NCBI GenBank assembly: GCA_905250025.1 | Contig: CAJNOJ010000131.1 | Span: forward strand, 124,001-188,000 | Direction of reading: 5' to 3' | Length of the DNA: 64,000 bases | Origin: Adineta ricciae | Lineage: Eukaryota; Rotifera; Eurotatoria; Adinetida; Adinetidae | Shown here: positions 1 to 11,409 of the stretch, in pieces | Numbering within the stretch: position 1 is the first letter of the stretch | How the letters are laid out: each line of letters opens with the position of its first letter | The notes under the pieces: generated by a model | Told to the model about the DNA's origin: nothing | Databases searched by the model: none | The model's input: the letters and a program-made list of their open reading frames with translations, nothing else | Position numbers and translations under genes: made by a program

Positions 1-2
1 TG

Positions 3-818
3 AGTAATCGCTCACTACGTGCCGTACCATCGTCTGTTGCTCGTTGCTCCTTCCTCGAACATCTCTATTTGAATAACAATGAGCTGATCATTCCACCTAC
101 TGAACAATTGTCCACATTAACAAATTTAGAAACACTTTCACTCGAACAAAATCAATTAACAATGTTACCATGTACATTATGGACTCTGAGGAGTCTGATA
201 CGCTTAAATCTTAGTCATAATCCACTTGGTCAAATATCATTAGCGCTAGGTCAGTTAAGAAATCTACATGAACTATGGCTAACAAACATAAATCTGTATG
301 ACATTCCATTGAATATATTTTCGAATTTGAATCAATTAGAAAAATTATCATTGAAATCCAATCATTTACGACAATTACCAAGTGATATTGGTTATTTAAT
401 CAAACTCTGTTGGCTGTGCCTCGAAGATAATGAATTAAGTGATTTACCTGACTGTCTACAAGATTGTGTACATTTATCTTATCTCAATTTAAACGGTAAT
501 AACTTTGCTCATGTTCCAAATGTGATCGGCAAACTCTCCTCGTTGAATATCATTTCCTTACAACGCAATGCGATTGCTGAAATCAATGATGAAACCTTAT
601 TAATGTTCTCTAGCATGACAAAAGTTGACTTGAGAGAGAATCCATTGGTTGACAGACCTAATCATTGGAAAGTAGGTTAAAAATAGGAACAATCGTTCGT
701 ATTTCCATTCATTGTTTAGGGTTTGGATTTTATCAAAGTTGGACGTTGCATTGATGTCGCATCGTATAACGAAGAGGAAGATGAAGAAACTAAATCATCT
801 GAATCTAGTCAAGAGTAA
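3..818 (+). CDS. Leucine-rich repeat protein, 3' part
   Basis: The gene enters from the left edge, so its start is outside the window. Exon 3-671 is open from the first in-frame codon and encodes at least seven LRRs of the short LxxLxLxxNxLxxLP type (NNELIIPP, LEQNQLTMLP, LNLSHNPLGQI, LKSNHLRQLP, LEDNELSDLP, LNGNNFAHVP). A 48-bp intron (672-719, GT-AG, phase 0) leads to a last exon 720-818 coding an acidic Glu/Ser-rich tail that stops at 816-818. LRR arrays of this type are protein-binding scaffolds in the cytoplasm. The partner cannot be told from the sequence, and I see no kinase, TIR, transmembrane or GTPase domain in the visible part. GCC2 starts 141 bp downstream on the same strand. Confidence 0.8.
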
Positions 819-911
819 AAGTTTTGCTATACTGTGATAAATACCATAATCGTGTGTGGTTTTTGTTTTTGAATGATTTAAATGACGCTCACAAAAAAAT
901 AATGATACGGG

Positions 912-922
912 TTGTTTTGTAG
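912..922 (+). promoter_or_regulatory. Possible trans-splice acceptor upstream of GCC2
   Basis: A pyrimidine-rich TTGTTTTGTAG sits 38 bp before the GCC2 ATG, in the 141-bp gap after the LRR gene. No donor pairs with it in that gap. Bdelloid rotifers are known to add a spliced leader to many mRNAs, so this could be a leader acceptor. It could also close a 5'-UTR intron that begins upstream. Confidence 0.3.
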
Positions 923-959
923 ATGAATTTTTGAAGATTTGCGATATTGAGATCTAAAA

Positions 960-3900
960 ATGAGTGATGATGGGAAATCGACGAATGAGGAGAAAACAGC
1001 GACGAAGAGTCAGGTTGTGTATCGTGTGAATTACTTTTGAAAATGATCGGTTTGTTTTAGTTGGAAACTAAATCACAAGAAGAGCTGATGGTGCTTGTTA
1101 AAACTCAAGTTGTGTTAAAGAAGAAACTTGATGCGAAGATAGCTGAACTAACAGCTGCAAATGTTCGTTTATGCCAAACCGAAGAAGTAATAGAGGACCT
1201 TTTCGATACGAACAAAAACGTTTTTTGTTTCTTCAGGAACTTCTTAATAAACTCGACGATGAACAATCGGAAACGAAAAGGCTTAGACAGGAACTCGAAC
1301 AGAATCAAACGAACGAAGGAAAGCTTCAGCAAGAACTAAATGTAAGTGGATTTTCTCTTATTTGTTTAGTTATGCTCCATTTCATCTTCAGAAATATCGC
1401 GAATCTTCCGAATGTTTACAATTGCAAAACGAATCATTGAAAACCTCGTGCAAATATTTCCAAGACGAGCTATCGGTATTTACAAGCATCGTTTTGCTCG
1501 TAATTTCGTTCGATTTTTGCTTAGACGGTCCAAAATGCTCTATCCAACTTTCGTACATCGGCCAGTACTCATGAAGACGAACTAACAAATAAATTAACTG
1601 TTGCACAAAATACGATCGAAAATCTTCTCAATGAGAAACAATTGTACGAACAAGAAAAACTGGAAATGCAAGCACTGACCGAAAAGCTCCGATCGGATCT
1701 CAACGATCTTCAATTGAAATTCGATTCAGCGGAAACCGACAAACCGCAATCGGAAGAAACGATTGATCGAACTGATGAGGTGATTGCTGAGCGAATGCAT
1801 TCTCTCCTTGACAATGGAGACGTTTCAGCATTGCTCTCATCAATTGGAATCAAGGATGATGACTATGAACCATTCAATCTTGAAGGTCTTCTTCGATTAT
1901 GCTCGTTATTACTCGAACGATGTAAAAACATGCAGAAATCAGTGTTAATTAGTGAAAATGATGGTTATGAACGATGTCAATTACTCATCCATCGACAGGA
2001 ACATTCGGGATTAGATTCATTTTTTGAACATCTCTCTTCATCTGTAGATCAACTCAACGATTGGCGAATCGATCTGATAAAACCAACGGATAAGGTAGAT
2101 TCTTAACTTTTCTTTTAATATATCAAATTTTCTCATCTTTTAGAGTGTTGACCAATACATTCGGTTGGAAGTGAATGATAACAAATTTGTTTCTCAACAA
2201 ATCGAAGACGACCTGAAGGAGAGATGTGCTCAGCTTGATCAGTTAGCCGAAGAAAATTCTCATTTGAAAACATTAGAAGACCAGCTGCATCAAGAACGTG
2301 AAAAGATTCGCGTTCTGGAAGAAGATCTTCGTGCTTTCGAACAGTTAAAAGAACAGTTTGTAGAACAACAGCAGAAATTCCAATTATCACAAGAGAAACT
2401 AACCGAACAACGACAGGAGATTGAAAATCTCGAAAACAAACTTCAATCTTCTGAACAAATGCAAAGCCAACAGCAAGAACCAGAAAGTCAGCTACTCGAA
2501 TATCAACAAAGGATCACGTCTCTCGAAGAAAATCTACGTTCATCCGAGCAATTCAAAATCCAACTCGACGAAGAGCGTCAAAAGACAGATGAATTACAAT
2601 CTACCATCAACCAAGGTACACATCTCTATCCTCCTTACTCTTCATCATCTTATCCATTTTTGTTTAGACAAAACCAAACTAGACCAACTCGAAATCGCCT
2701 ATGACGAACTGCAACAAAAATGTCTTCTTCTTCAAGAAGTCAAATCCGAATATGATTTGCTACGGGAGAAATTCGATGGGGCCAACCTTGCCTTAGCGGA
2801 AAAGCAGAAAGTGTATGACAACCTGCAGTCCGAATACGAACATCAACGTCTTTACCTTCTCGACCGTGATGAAAATATTCATTTACTGAAATTAAAATTA
2901 GAGCAACAACAGCAATCTGCTGATGAAGAGAAAGACGAACGTTTGTCGTCTTTGTCGAAACAAATCCAGCAGTATACGGATTTATTGGAAACGAAGACAA
3001 ATGAAAACAAACAATTGAATGAACGTGTCACGGAATTGGAAAATGACTTGAAAGAAAATAAAGAATTACTTTTCGAATCGAGCAAACAGGCAGATGATCT
3101 CGATAGGCAGTTGCAAAAGTCGATAAATCAACTTGAAGAAGTGAAAAATCAACTCGATCAGATCAACGACGAGAAAACAAAACTAATAGAAAAAATACAA
3201 AATCTCGAAGCGACGAAATCAGTAAAATGAATATTTCGAATAATCCTACTCTAAAACTTCTTTTTTTTTCTCAATAGGACTATGGCCAATTGCAACAAGA
3301 ATTCGAAGCCAATCAAGCGAAATACGATGAACTCATGCAAATCAATAACGAGAAAACTGAAACTGAAAAACAGTTGCAACAGGTACGCTTTTCATATTCA
3401 CTTTTCCTTGAAATAACTCCTAACCTTTCGCAGACAATCGAGAAACTTCAACAAGAATTACAATCCACGATTGCGAATGAGCAAACTCAACTCACCAATG
3501 AAAACCTCGAATTGAAACAAAAACTCGAAAAACAAACGCTTGAAATCGATGTATATCTTTTTTTTCTAATTTTTCTATTCCAATTTAAATATTTCTCTGC
3601 CTTTGTAGGAGCTGAAAGAGAAGCAGCAAAAGATGAAACTTCTCTTAGCGCGTCTGAAAAAAGAACTACAAGAAAAAGCTCAACAACTGCCCAAACAGAG
3701 TCTGATCGATCTAGAGATAGCCGATTATGAGAAAACGATCAAAGCTCTAAAAGACGATCTGACACGCAAAGACAAAGAAATGCAAGAGCTACGAGATGAC
3801 ATCAGCAATCTCAACGAAAAGAATCTCTCCCTCAAACAAGAAATGGAAAATTTAGAACAACAAAAAACTCAAACCGACGAACGCGCGAACAGATTGAAAG

Positions 3901-5770
3901 ATCTACTAGATACGACCAAGAAAGAATTACATGATGCAAAGAATCTCCAACAAGAGATGCATCAGAATGAAGATACTGTTCGATCATTGATCGATAGATT
4001 ACAAAGCGAATTAGACGATCATAAAGTGTCCATGAGTCAACTATTTGCAGATAAACAACTATTAACCGGTGAGTTTATTGAAGAAAATTTGGATAATGAT
4101 GAACATTTTCGATTTAGAACGATTGAATAATCAAAACGAAACAGCGCAGAAGACGATTAATTTATTAGAACAAAATCTTCGTATTGCAAAACATGATCTA
4201 GACGTCGCTAAACAAGACTAGTTAGTTTTCTTTGAAGAATTCATTTTCAACTCATTTTATTTTTGTAGCGAGACACTACAAGATGATTTTAATAGTTACA
4301 AAGTAGGTCAAACTAAATTATCAACACATTTGTAATCAGATTGGTTGATATTGTGAACAATCTTGCGTCAAATTTAGATCCGCGCGCAAAGTGTGTTGAA
4401 GCAACATCAATCTGTACAACGTGAACGTTTGCCATCGGTGGTTGATAAACAGAGTGAATTAGAAGAAACAATTGAGAAATTAAAGTTAACTCTTCAAGAA
4501 GCACAGTAAATCGTTGATGGTGTTGTAAAAGACTGGTTAGAATCCATGGGTTTTCGTTTTAGTAATAAAATTCAGTTGTTGAAATCAGAAAATGAAGACT
4601 TTCAGAGAGAACAAGATCGTCTAACTGAAATTCAAGCAAAAACACTCAGTGAAGCAAGAAAACGTGAACAGGAACTTCGAAGACAAGTAAAACTCATCTG
4701 TTCTCACAATATTCATTCTCTCTATCGTTCTTAGCATCAATTGGAACTTGAAAAAATGGAAGCCGATTATGTGAAACGAACGAATGACAGTCATGACATG
4801 ATGAAAGACATCACACTCCAAAACGAAACGCTCTCCGTAGCATTTAAAGTTCGTTTTTCCTCTTCTCCTCTTTCTTCTGACTACTAATACCACCAACTTC
4901 GAAATTTACAGGAACGAATCAGCACAATGGAAGCAGATCACGAACGTTCGATGTCAATTTTACAAAATCAGCTACAGTCTTACAAACAAGAAATCGAACA
5001 ATTAAAGAACCGTATCGAATCCTTACGACAAATGCATGTTGAACACGAAAAAGAAACGCCACAATTCGCGCCTATAAATGAATCAAACAAAGATGAAATT
5101 TCCTGGTCATCTGCTGAACGACAACAAGGCGAAGTAGGAGCATAGTTTCATTGACTGAATTAATATTCTTTTGTTTTCGCAGGGCTCTGAATCTGCTAGT
5201 AATGACCATCAACCAAATGATGTGGCTGTTAAAACGTTAGAAAATGTCTTGTTTGGCAGTTCATCGAATTACAATCGATCATCATCATCGACAAATTCGG
5301 ACAAACCTCGGCACGTTCTTTTCGAAGACGCGGAGATCGAACGACAACGTCTTGAAGAAGAAATCAGCAAGACCAAATATCGTCTATTGAATACCACTGA
5401 ACTTCTCAATGAATCCGAACTGAACAATGTTCGTCTAAGCGAACAAGTCGCATTGTTAAAAGAGGAAATTCGACGAATGGAACGAAATGTCGAACGAGCC
5501 GATTCGATATCCAATTTAGAATATTTAAAAAATGTGATTTTGAAGTTTTTCGTCCTGAGAACCGCCTACGAACGTTTGCAATTAATACCTGTGCTAGTCA
5601 CTATGCTCAAATTGAGTCCCGATGAACAAGCAAAACTTGTTCGCGTTGCACAACAAACATCATCGATTGATAATGACTCCGCAAATAATCAATCTAATGT
5701 AACACAAGATGAAAACGCCAACACTTCTTCTTCTTCTTCCTCGTGGGGATCATATTTAAATATTTGGTGA
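960..5770 (+). CDS. GCC2: GRIP and coiled-coil golgin, GCC2/GCC185-like
   Basis: Seventeen exons join in frame into about 1,319 aa: 960-1013, 1061-1186, 1237-1341, 1392-1475, 1525-2094, 2144-2615, 2668-3221, 3278-3382, 3434-3550, 3609-4068, 4118-4220, 4269-4302, 4378-4505, 4563-4686, 4735-4848, 4912-5133, 5183-5770. Exon 2 (LETKSQEELMVLVKTQ) matches the conserved N-terminal LETLPKEDLIKF-type segment of GCC2. The middle is continuous Glu/Gln/Lys heptad coiled coil. The C-terminus has a GRIP domain (NLEYLKNVILKFF, then LIPVLVTMLKLSPDEQAKL) and ends with the WGSYLNIW-type tail seen in GCC185. Family role: trans-Golgi tether that binds Arl/Rab GTPases through GRIP and captures endosome-derived vesicles. 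The start is the ATG at 960; an acceptor-like TTGTTTTGTAG lies at 912-922. No frameshift is needed. Confidence 0.92.
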
Positions 5771-5815
5771 TATTCATGATCACTTTCTTATCTATGTGAT
5801 AGAATCGATATTGCA

Positions 5816-5821
5816 AATAAA
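5816..5821 (+). terminator. Poly(A) signal of GCC2
   Basis: AATAAA lies 46 bp after the GCC2 stop codon, in AT-rich 3' sequence. Confidence 0.55.
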
Positions 5822-6907
5822 GCAAAAAATAATAATCAGACTAACCGTATTTTTATCTTCTTCTTGCTCTGTTGTTCTTTTATTATTGTTACTATATTAT
5901 TATGAGAAAAAAAAGAAAGAAAGAAAGAGAAAATTCTCTTTAATACTTATGAATGCTTTCAGACAGTTGAATTTATTTTTGTTCTGTTGGTTATATATCC
6001 GAAGAACTTATGAGATATTGCACGTAAGGCACAATCATCTTCGATTTGACTGATGTTTTTACAGTAGTTAAATCATGATATGTTAGGAATAAATCGCCTG
6101 AGTATGTAGAACACTCAATCGATTCCATACACTGCGCTGTTGAATTTGAACGCGAGTATCAGTGAAAGATTCTGTTGTCTGTGGTAGCATTGAAAATAAA
6201 TTATAGAAATGCAAGGGAGAAAGTACAGACACATGAGCATTCAAAAATGATAGTAGATGCCGAGCAGATGTTCTGGCCCCGACGGCACCTGATGCGCACT
6301 TTCACCCTTGAGTTTAGAGGACGTTTAATCCAGACAATTCGAGATAAACCAATACTGACTGTACTGCAGAGGTAACGAACACTTATGTTGTTTTATTTAT
6401 TCTATTTCATGCCATATCTAGGATTTCGACCGTGAGAAACACGCAATCGTTGTGTAGATGATAAGTGATCCAGGATCTAAACCACCTTTTCAAGCGAAGT
6501 CTCTATTAAAATGAATTTTAAAAATTTAAAGAAGCGAGCGAAATCATCCCTATTTCATAGTCTCTGTCATCAATTTGTCAACTGTTTACTGACCACGAGC
6601 GCCAACTGTCGAGAGCAAGTCTTTTCCTTTCTTCAATTTTGATGCGTAATTATTCGTTACAGCATACGGACACTACCAAACCAATGAATTAGGGTTCAAT
6701 CCCTTAGTAGTAGTTGTGATTACATGCAAGCCAAATTCGCACACTCTTCTCAGTTAGATGACATCTGTACACCAATCAATACGAAACGATTTTCTCGCCG
6801 AGATTTGAAGATCATCAGAAAAAAAAGAGATGTTTGAAGTAGTATATTGTAAATAACTTCCTCCCGCGTTGTGCTATACTCATATTAGCGTGAACCTTCA
6901 ATAAAAA
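5822..6907 (+). other. Intergenic, no gene seen
   Basis: It holds a purine run (GAAA repeats near 5904-5930) and short unsupported ORFs such as 6175-6375. A GGTTCAATCCC-like arm near 6695 does not build a tRNA. The first part, about 5793-5990, resembles sequence at 15626-15815. Confidence 0.5.
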
Positions 6908-7012
6908 ATGGCTAGAAATTTTGATCTTCAGCTGATTATGTACACTGGAATTCAGATTCACATTCTAGATCTACCTATTGTTCACTATAGCGAGTATAAC
7001 ACCGGCAACGCC

Positions 7013-10000
7013 ATGTTGAACAAAGTCGTGTGTGTTAATTTCAATTTCAACACTTTGTTCATTCTCAGACAACAAATATCATGTCTATCATCCACTTCAA
7101 CATTCTCTAGTCAACCACGAACCATCGGCCTCGGTCAACAGATGAGGATACTCAACGAGAAAAAGCAGTTTGAACAAACGATTGAGCTGTTCGAAACGGA
7201 AATGAAGAAGAACAAGAAGCACTTGTCCAGTTTGATCATTGATCAAGCTTTGAAAGCATGTACACAAGTGCGTGACTTTCGACGCGGGCATGGTATTCAT
7301 CAATTAGTTCAACATCGACTGTCAACTGATTCGTCGTTAGTGAGATCTCTCATCCATTTCTACAGTATGCTCATTGCGAACGAGATCATGCTATTTCCAC
7401 TGATGTTTCGTTGTAGTGCAATGTCATGATGTCCAATCAGCTGAATCTCTATTCAACGTTTCAACAAATAAAACGGTGTATATCTGTGGTGCCATGATGA
7501 AGGGTTTGAAGTTTTGTTTGGTCTTGTACTGATGGAACTGCCAGATCTGTTTGCATTGTATTTAGGATACATTGACAACGAAAAACCAGAGAAAGCGGTT
7601 GAGCTTTTCGAACAGATCAAACATCCTGATGCAGTTCTCATCACACTATTCTTCAAGGCTTGTGCTCAAGTGCCATCAGAACAATCGTTGAGCTTAGCGA
7701 AGAACATCTGGAAAAAATACCAAGGCACATCCCTTCTCAATCCCTACGCCTTGACGTCTCTAATCAATGTTTTAATGAAACATGGTGATCTCGAGAGCGC
7801 AGAAACTGTATTCAATCAGCAATCGAGCAAAGGTCCATCAATGTATGGTGCAATGATGAAAGGTATCCATTCCGTTCATTTCTCCAAATAGCTTTACTAA
7901 AACTACCGTTTTCTTTAAAGGATTCATACAGAATGAGATGTCGCAGAGGGCGATTGATCTTTTCGAACAAGTGAAGAATCCCAATGAAATTCTAGTCACA
8001 CTACTGTTCAATGCATGTGCTCAACTACCTTCGGAACAATCGTTGAACTTAGTCAAGAATACCTGGGAACAACCTCAGATCAAATCTCTTCGTAATGATA
8101 ATGTAATAACTTCTCTAATCGATGCTCTGATGAAATGTGGAGACATCAAGGGTGCAGAAATTGTTTTTGATGAATCACCGAACCATTCCGTATATATTTA
8201 TGCAGCAATGATGAATGGTATGTTTTCCCATCAATGTTTTTGTTCGATTTTGCTAAATGTTGTCGCTTCTGTAGGCTACATAAGAAATCAAATGTCGGAA
8301 AAAGCGATTGATCTTTTCAAACAGGTCAACGAACCTGATGACGTTATTATCACACTGTTGTTCAAAGCTTGTGCTCAACTACCATCAGAACAATCATTGA
8401 ACTTAGTTAAAAATACCTGGAAACAATATAGAACTAAACTTCTCCATAGCAAAAATACATTAACATCTCTGATCGATGCTCTGATGAAATATGGTGATGT
8501 GAACAGTTCAGAAGTTATTTTTAGCGAATCAAGAGAGAAATCAATATCGATGTATGCAACAATGATGAAAGGTATAGTTTTCTTTCATTGTTTCCATATG
8601 AATCTATCGAGTTCCGAAATTTTCTAGGGTACATTGAAAATCAACTATCAGGAAAAGCAATTGATCTTTTCAAACAAATCAAAGGTCCGAATGAAGTTAT
8701 CATCACACTCTTGTTCAATGCATGCGCTCAACTACCATCAGAAGAATCGTTGAGCTTGGTCAAAAGTGTGTGGAAAAAATATCAGAACACATCTCTTCTC
8801 AATGATCATGCATTGACTGCTTTAATCGACGCTCTCATGAGATGCGGTGACGTTAAGAATGCAGAGGCTATTGTCGACAAGTCGTCACACAAGGTGTTAC
8901 CTATGTATGGAGCTATGATGAAAGGTATTCTATCTAGTTATTTTCTTATATGACTTCGTTGGCTTGTGTTATCTTCGTAGGTTACATAAAAAATGAGATC
9001 CCAGAGAAAGCGATTGATCTTTTCCAACAAGTGAAGAATCCCAATGAAATTCTAGTCACACTACTGTTCAATGCATGTGCTCAACTACCTTCGGAACAAT
9101 CGTTGAACCTAATCAAGAGTACCTGGGAACGACCTCAAATTAAATCTCTCCGTAGCGATAATGTATTAGCTTCTCTAATCGATGCTCTGATGAAGTGCGG
9201 AGATATTAAGAGCGCGGAACTCGTTTTCGATGAATCATCAAGCAAATCGATATACATTCAGGGAGCAATAATGAGCGGTATTTTTTCTGATTAATTTTCT
9301 CATACGATTGTGCTGTAAGCTGTTGCTTCTGTAGGCTACATAAGAAATCAAATGCCGGAAAAAGCGATTGATCTTTTCGAGCAAATTAAAAATCCGAATG
9401 AAGTTATCATCACTCTCCTGTTCAATGCTTGCGCTCAACTACCATCAGAAGGATCGCTGAGCTTGATCAAAAGCGTGTGGAAGAAGTATCAGAACACACC
9501 TCTTCTCGATGATCAGGCATTGACTGCTTTAATCCACGCTCTTATGAGATGTGGTGATGTAAATCAGGCAGAAGCGATCTTCGACCAATCACCACACAAG
9601 GTGTTACACATGTATGGAGCTATGATGAAAGGTTACATCCATTTTGGTATCTGTGTCGCGAAGTTTACTTGATACTTTTTCTGTTTTTCATTAGGATACC
9701 TTCTCAACAGAACACCAAACAAGACCCTTCGCCTTTATCATCAAATCAAAAGTAAGTCGGTTTGTACCAAAAAATCCTACTGAATTCAGTTTTTCCATTA
9801 AGACATGAAGATAACACAGTCAAATTTCATTATTTATTTACTTGCAATTAATGCATCATCACAAATTGCTATGGCATCGGAATGTCAGTCCATTGTGGAT
9901 GAAATACCGCAACATATCTTACTCAATACTCAGATTTCCAACTCTTTAATTGATATGTGGGTAAGTCTTACACAAGCAATGAGATGTGAACAGTTATGCG

Positions 10001-11372
10001 TCTTTATTCACTGATTATTATAGGGCAAAGCTGGTTGTGTGCAGGAAGCTGAGAAAGTTTTTGCCAATCTTTCATCCGTTGATCAAGTCGCTTATGCGTC
10101 AATGGGTTAGTACTGATGTTGATTTCACAATAACTTGACCCATCTGTTTAGTTCACGCTTATGGCATCAATGGAATGGGCACGAAAGCGGTCGAACTTTT
10201 CCATCAGGTTCCACAATCGTTGGTTGTGGAGGCTACTCATGTTTGTGTTCTCAATGCGTGTTCGCATGCTGGACTTGTCGATCAAGCTCGTTCTATCTTC
10301 ACAAGCATCGAAGATAAAACAGAAAAACATTACGCTGCAATGGTAATTGTCAAATGACATGTTCTGTTGGATTCGTCAAAGGGTGACTGATGTGTTTGCT
10401 TTTTCTTGAAGATTGATTGTCTGAGTCGAGGATCATTGTTTGATGAAGCACAACGACTGATCGATCGATATGAACTGAATCATCCACCTTCACCTGTCAT
10501 GTATAGTGAGTATTCTACTGCGAAGTAACAAATTAGATGCATTAACTGGATTAGTGGATCGAAGAGAACTCGTTCGGATGAGCATCGAAATGGAATAATG
10601 AAATGAGTGAATTGCTTTCGTTGCAGTGTCATTATTATCAGCTGCAAGAAATCGGAGAAACAAACAGTTGGTCGAGGACATTTATCAACGGATAAAAGAG
10701 CTTTTCTCTCACCTGTCCGATCGACTCACCTCAGCCACGATTTTACTTGCCAATCTTTATGGATCTTCTGGTGATGTGGACAAAGCGTCAAGTATTCGAT
10801 ACGAACTGAGTAGATCTGGTGCCAAGAAAAAGCCAGGTCTCAGTTGGACTGCAGTTAATGGTCAACTCTTTGTAAGTCTATGAAGTGTTGATACTAAAGT
10901 CTTCGAAAACTAACAATGTGAATTGATTTGTGTTGTTTAGCAATTTCATGCTCACGATCGATCTCATCCACGCAGTGCCGAAATCTATGTGGAATTGGAT
11001 AGGATCTCAAGAGAACTGATTGAACATGGTCATGAGTATGACTCGTCATGGATCACACGACCACTTGCTGAAGATGAAACGATCGAATCAGTTCTTTGTG
11101 GACATAGTGAGAAGCTTGCAATCGCCTGGAACTTCGTAGCCAATCCCAACACAACATTCATCCAAATAACGAAAAACTTGCGTGTCTGTGGTGATTGTCG
11201 TGAGTGATATTATGTTAAATTATGAGTTTCCATTCATTCTTCGGTTCATCTTGCAGATCGAGCCACGAAACTGATTGCTGCCATTCGACGATGTCAGATA
11301 GTCGTCCGTGACGCCAATCGAATTCATCATTTTCATCCTAATGGGCACTGTTCATGCAATGATTATTTCTGA
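7013..11372 (+). CDS. DYW-type PLS pentatricopeptide repeat protein
   Basis: Exons: 7013-7364, 7417-7503, 7566-7862, 7921-8217, 8275-8571, 8628-8924, 8981-9277, 9335-9631, 9695-9751, 9803-9960, 10024-10105, 10152-10342, 10412-10505, 10627-10871, 10941-11199, 11257-11372. Start 7013 gives a mitochondrial-type N-terminus (MLNKVV then Ser/Thr/Arg); an in-frame ATG at 6908 is the alternative, and 7030-7072 could be a small intron. The body is P-L-S triplets (YGAMMKGYI / LLFNACAQLPSE / LIDALMKCGD). E-type motifs (NACSHAGLVDQA) and a PG box (KKPGLSW) lead into a full DYW domain: HSEKLAIAW, NLRVCGDC, H, and RIHHF..GHCSCNDYF. The deaminase-like HxE and CxxC zinc ligands are present; the last tripeptide is DYF instead of DYW. 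In plants these are organellar C-to-U RNA editing factors. Organelle and target here are inference. Confidence 0.9.
7566..9631 (+). repeat. Six tandem 297-nt PPR exons with introns
   Basis: Exons 7566-7862, 7921-8217, 8275-8571, 8628-8924, 8981-9277 and 9335-9631 are each exactly 297 nt (99 codons). All are bounded by phase-1 introns splitting the same glycine codon (ATGATGAAAG|GT ... AG|GNTAC). Each codes one L-S-P triplet. Exons at 7921 and 8981 share long identical stretches, for example around AAGAATCCCAATGAAATTCT. Confidence 0.92.
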
Positions 11373-11403
11373 TTGATGTGCAGGTTTTCTGTTGTGTTTT
11401 ATT

Positions 11404-11409
11404 AATAAA
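11404..11409 (+). terminator. Poly(A) signal of PPR gene
   Basis: AATAAA lies 31 bp past the stop of the DYW-PPR gene. Confidence 0.55.

Noticed and set aside
6660..6730. tRNA-like T arm (AGGGTTCAATCCCT)
   Set aside because: The T arm can pair, but no matching acceptor strand, D arm or anticodon arm is found at the right distance upstream.
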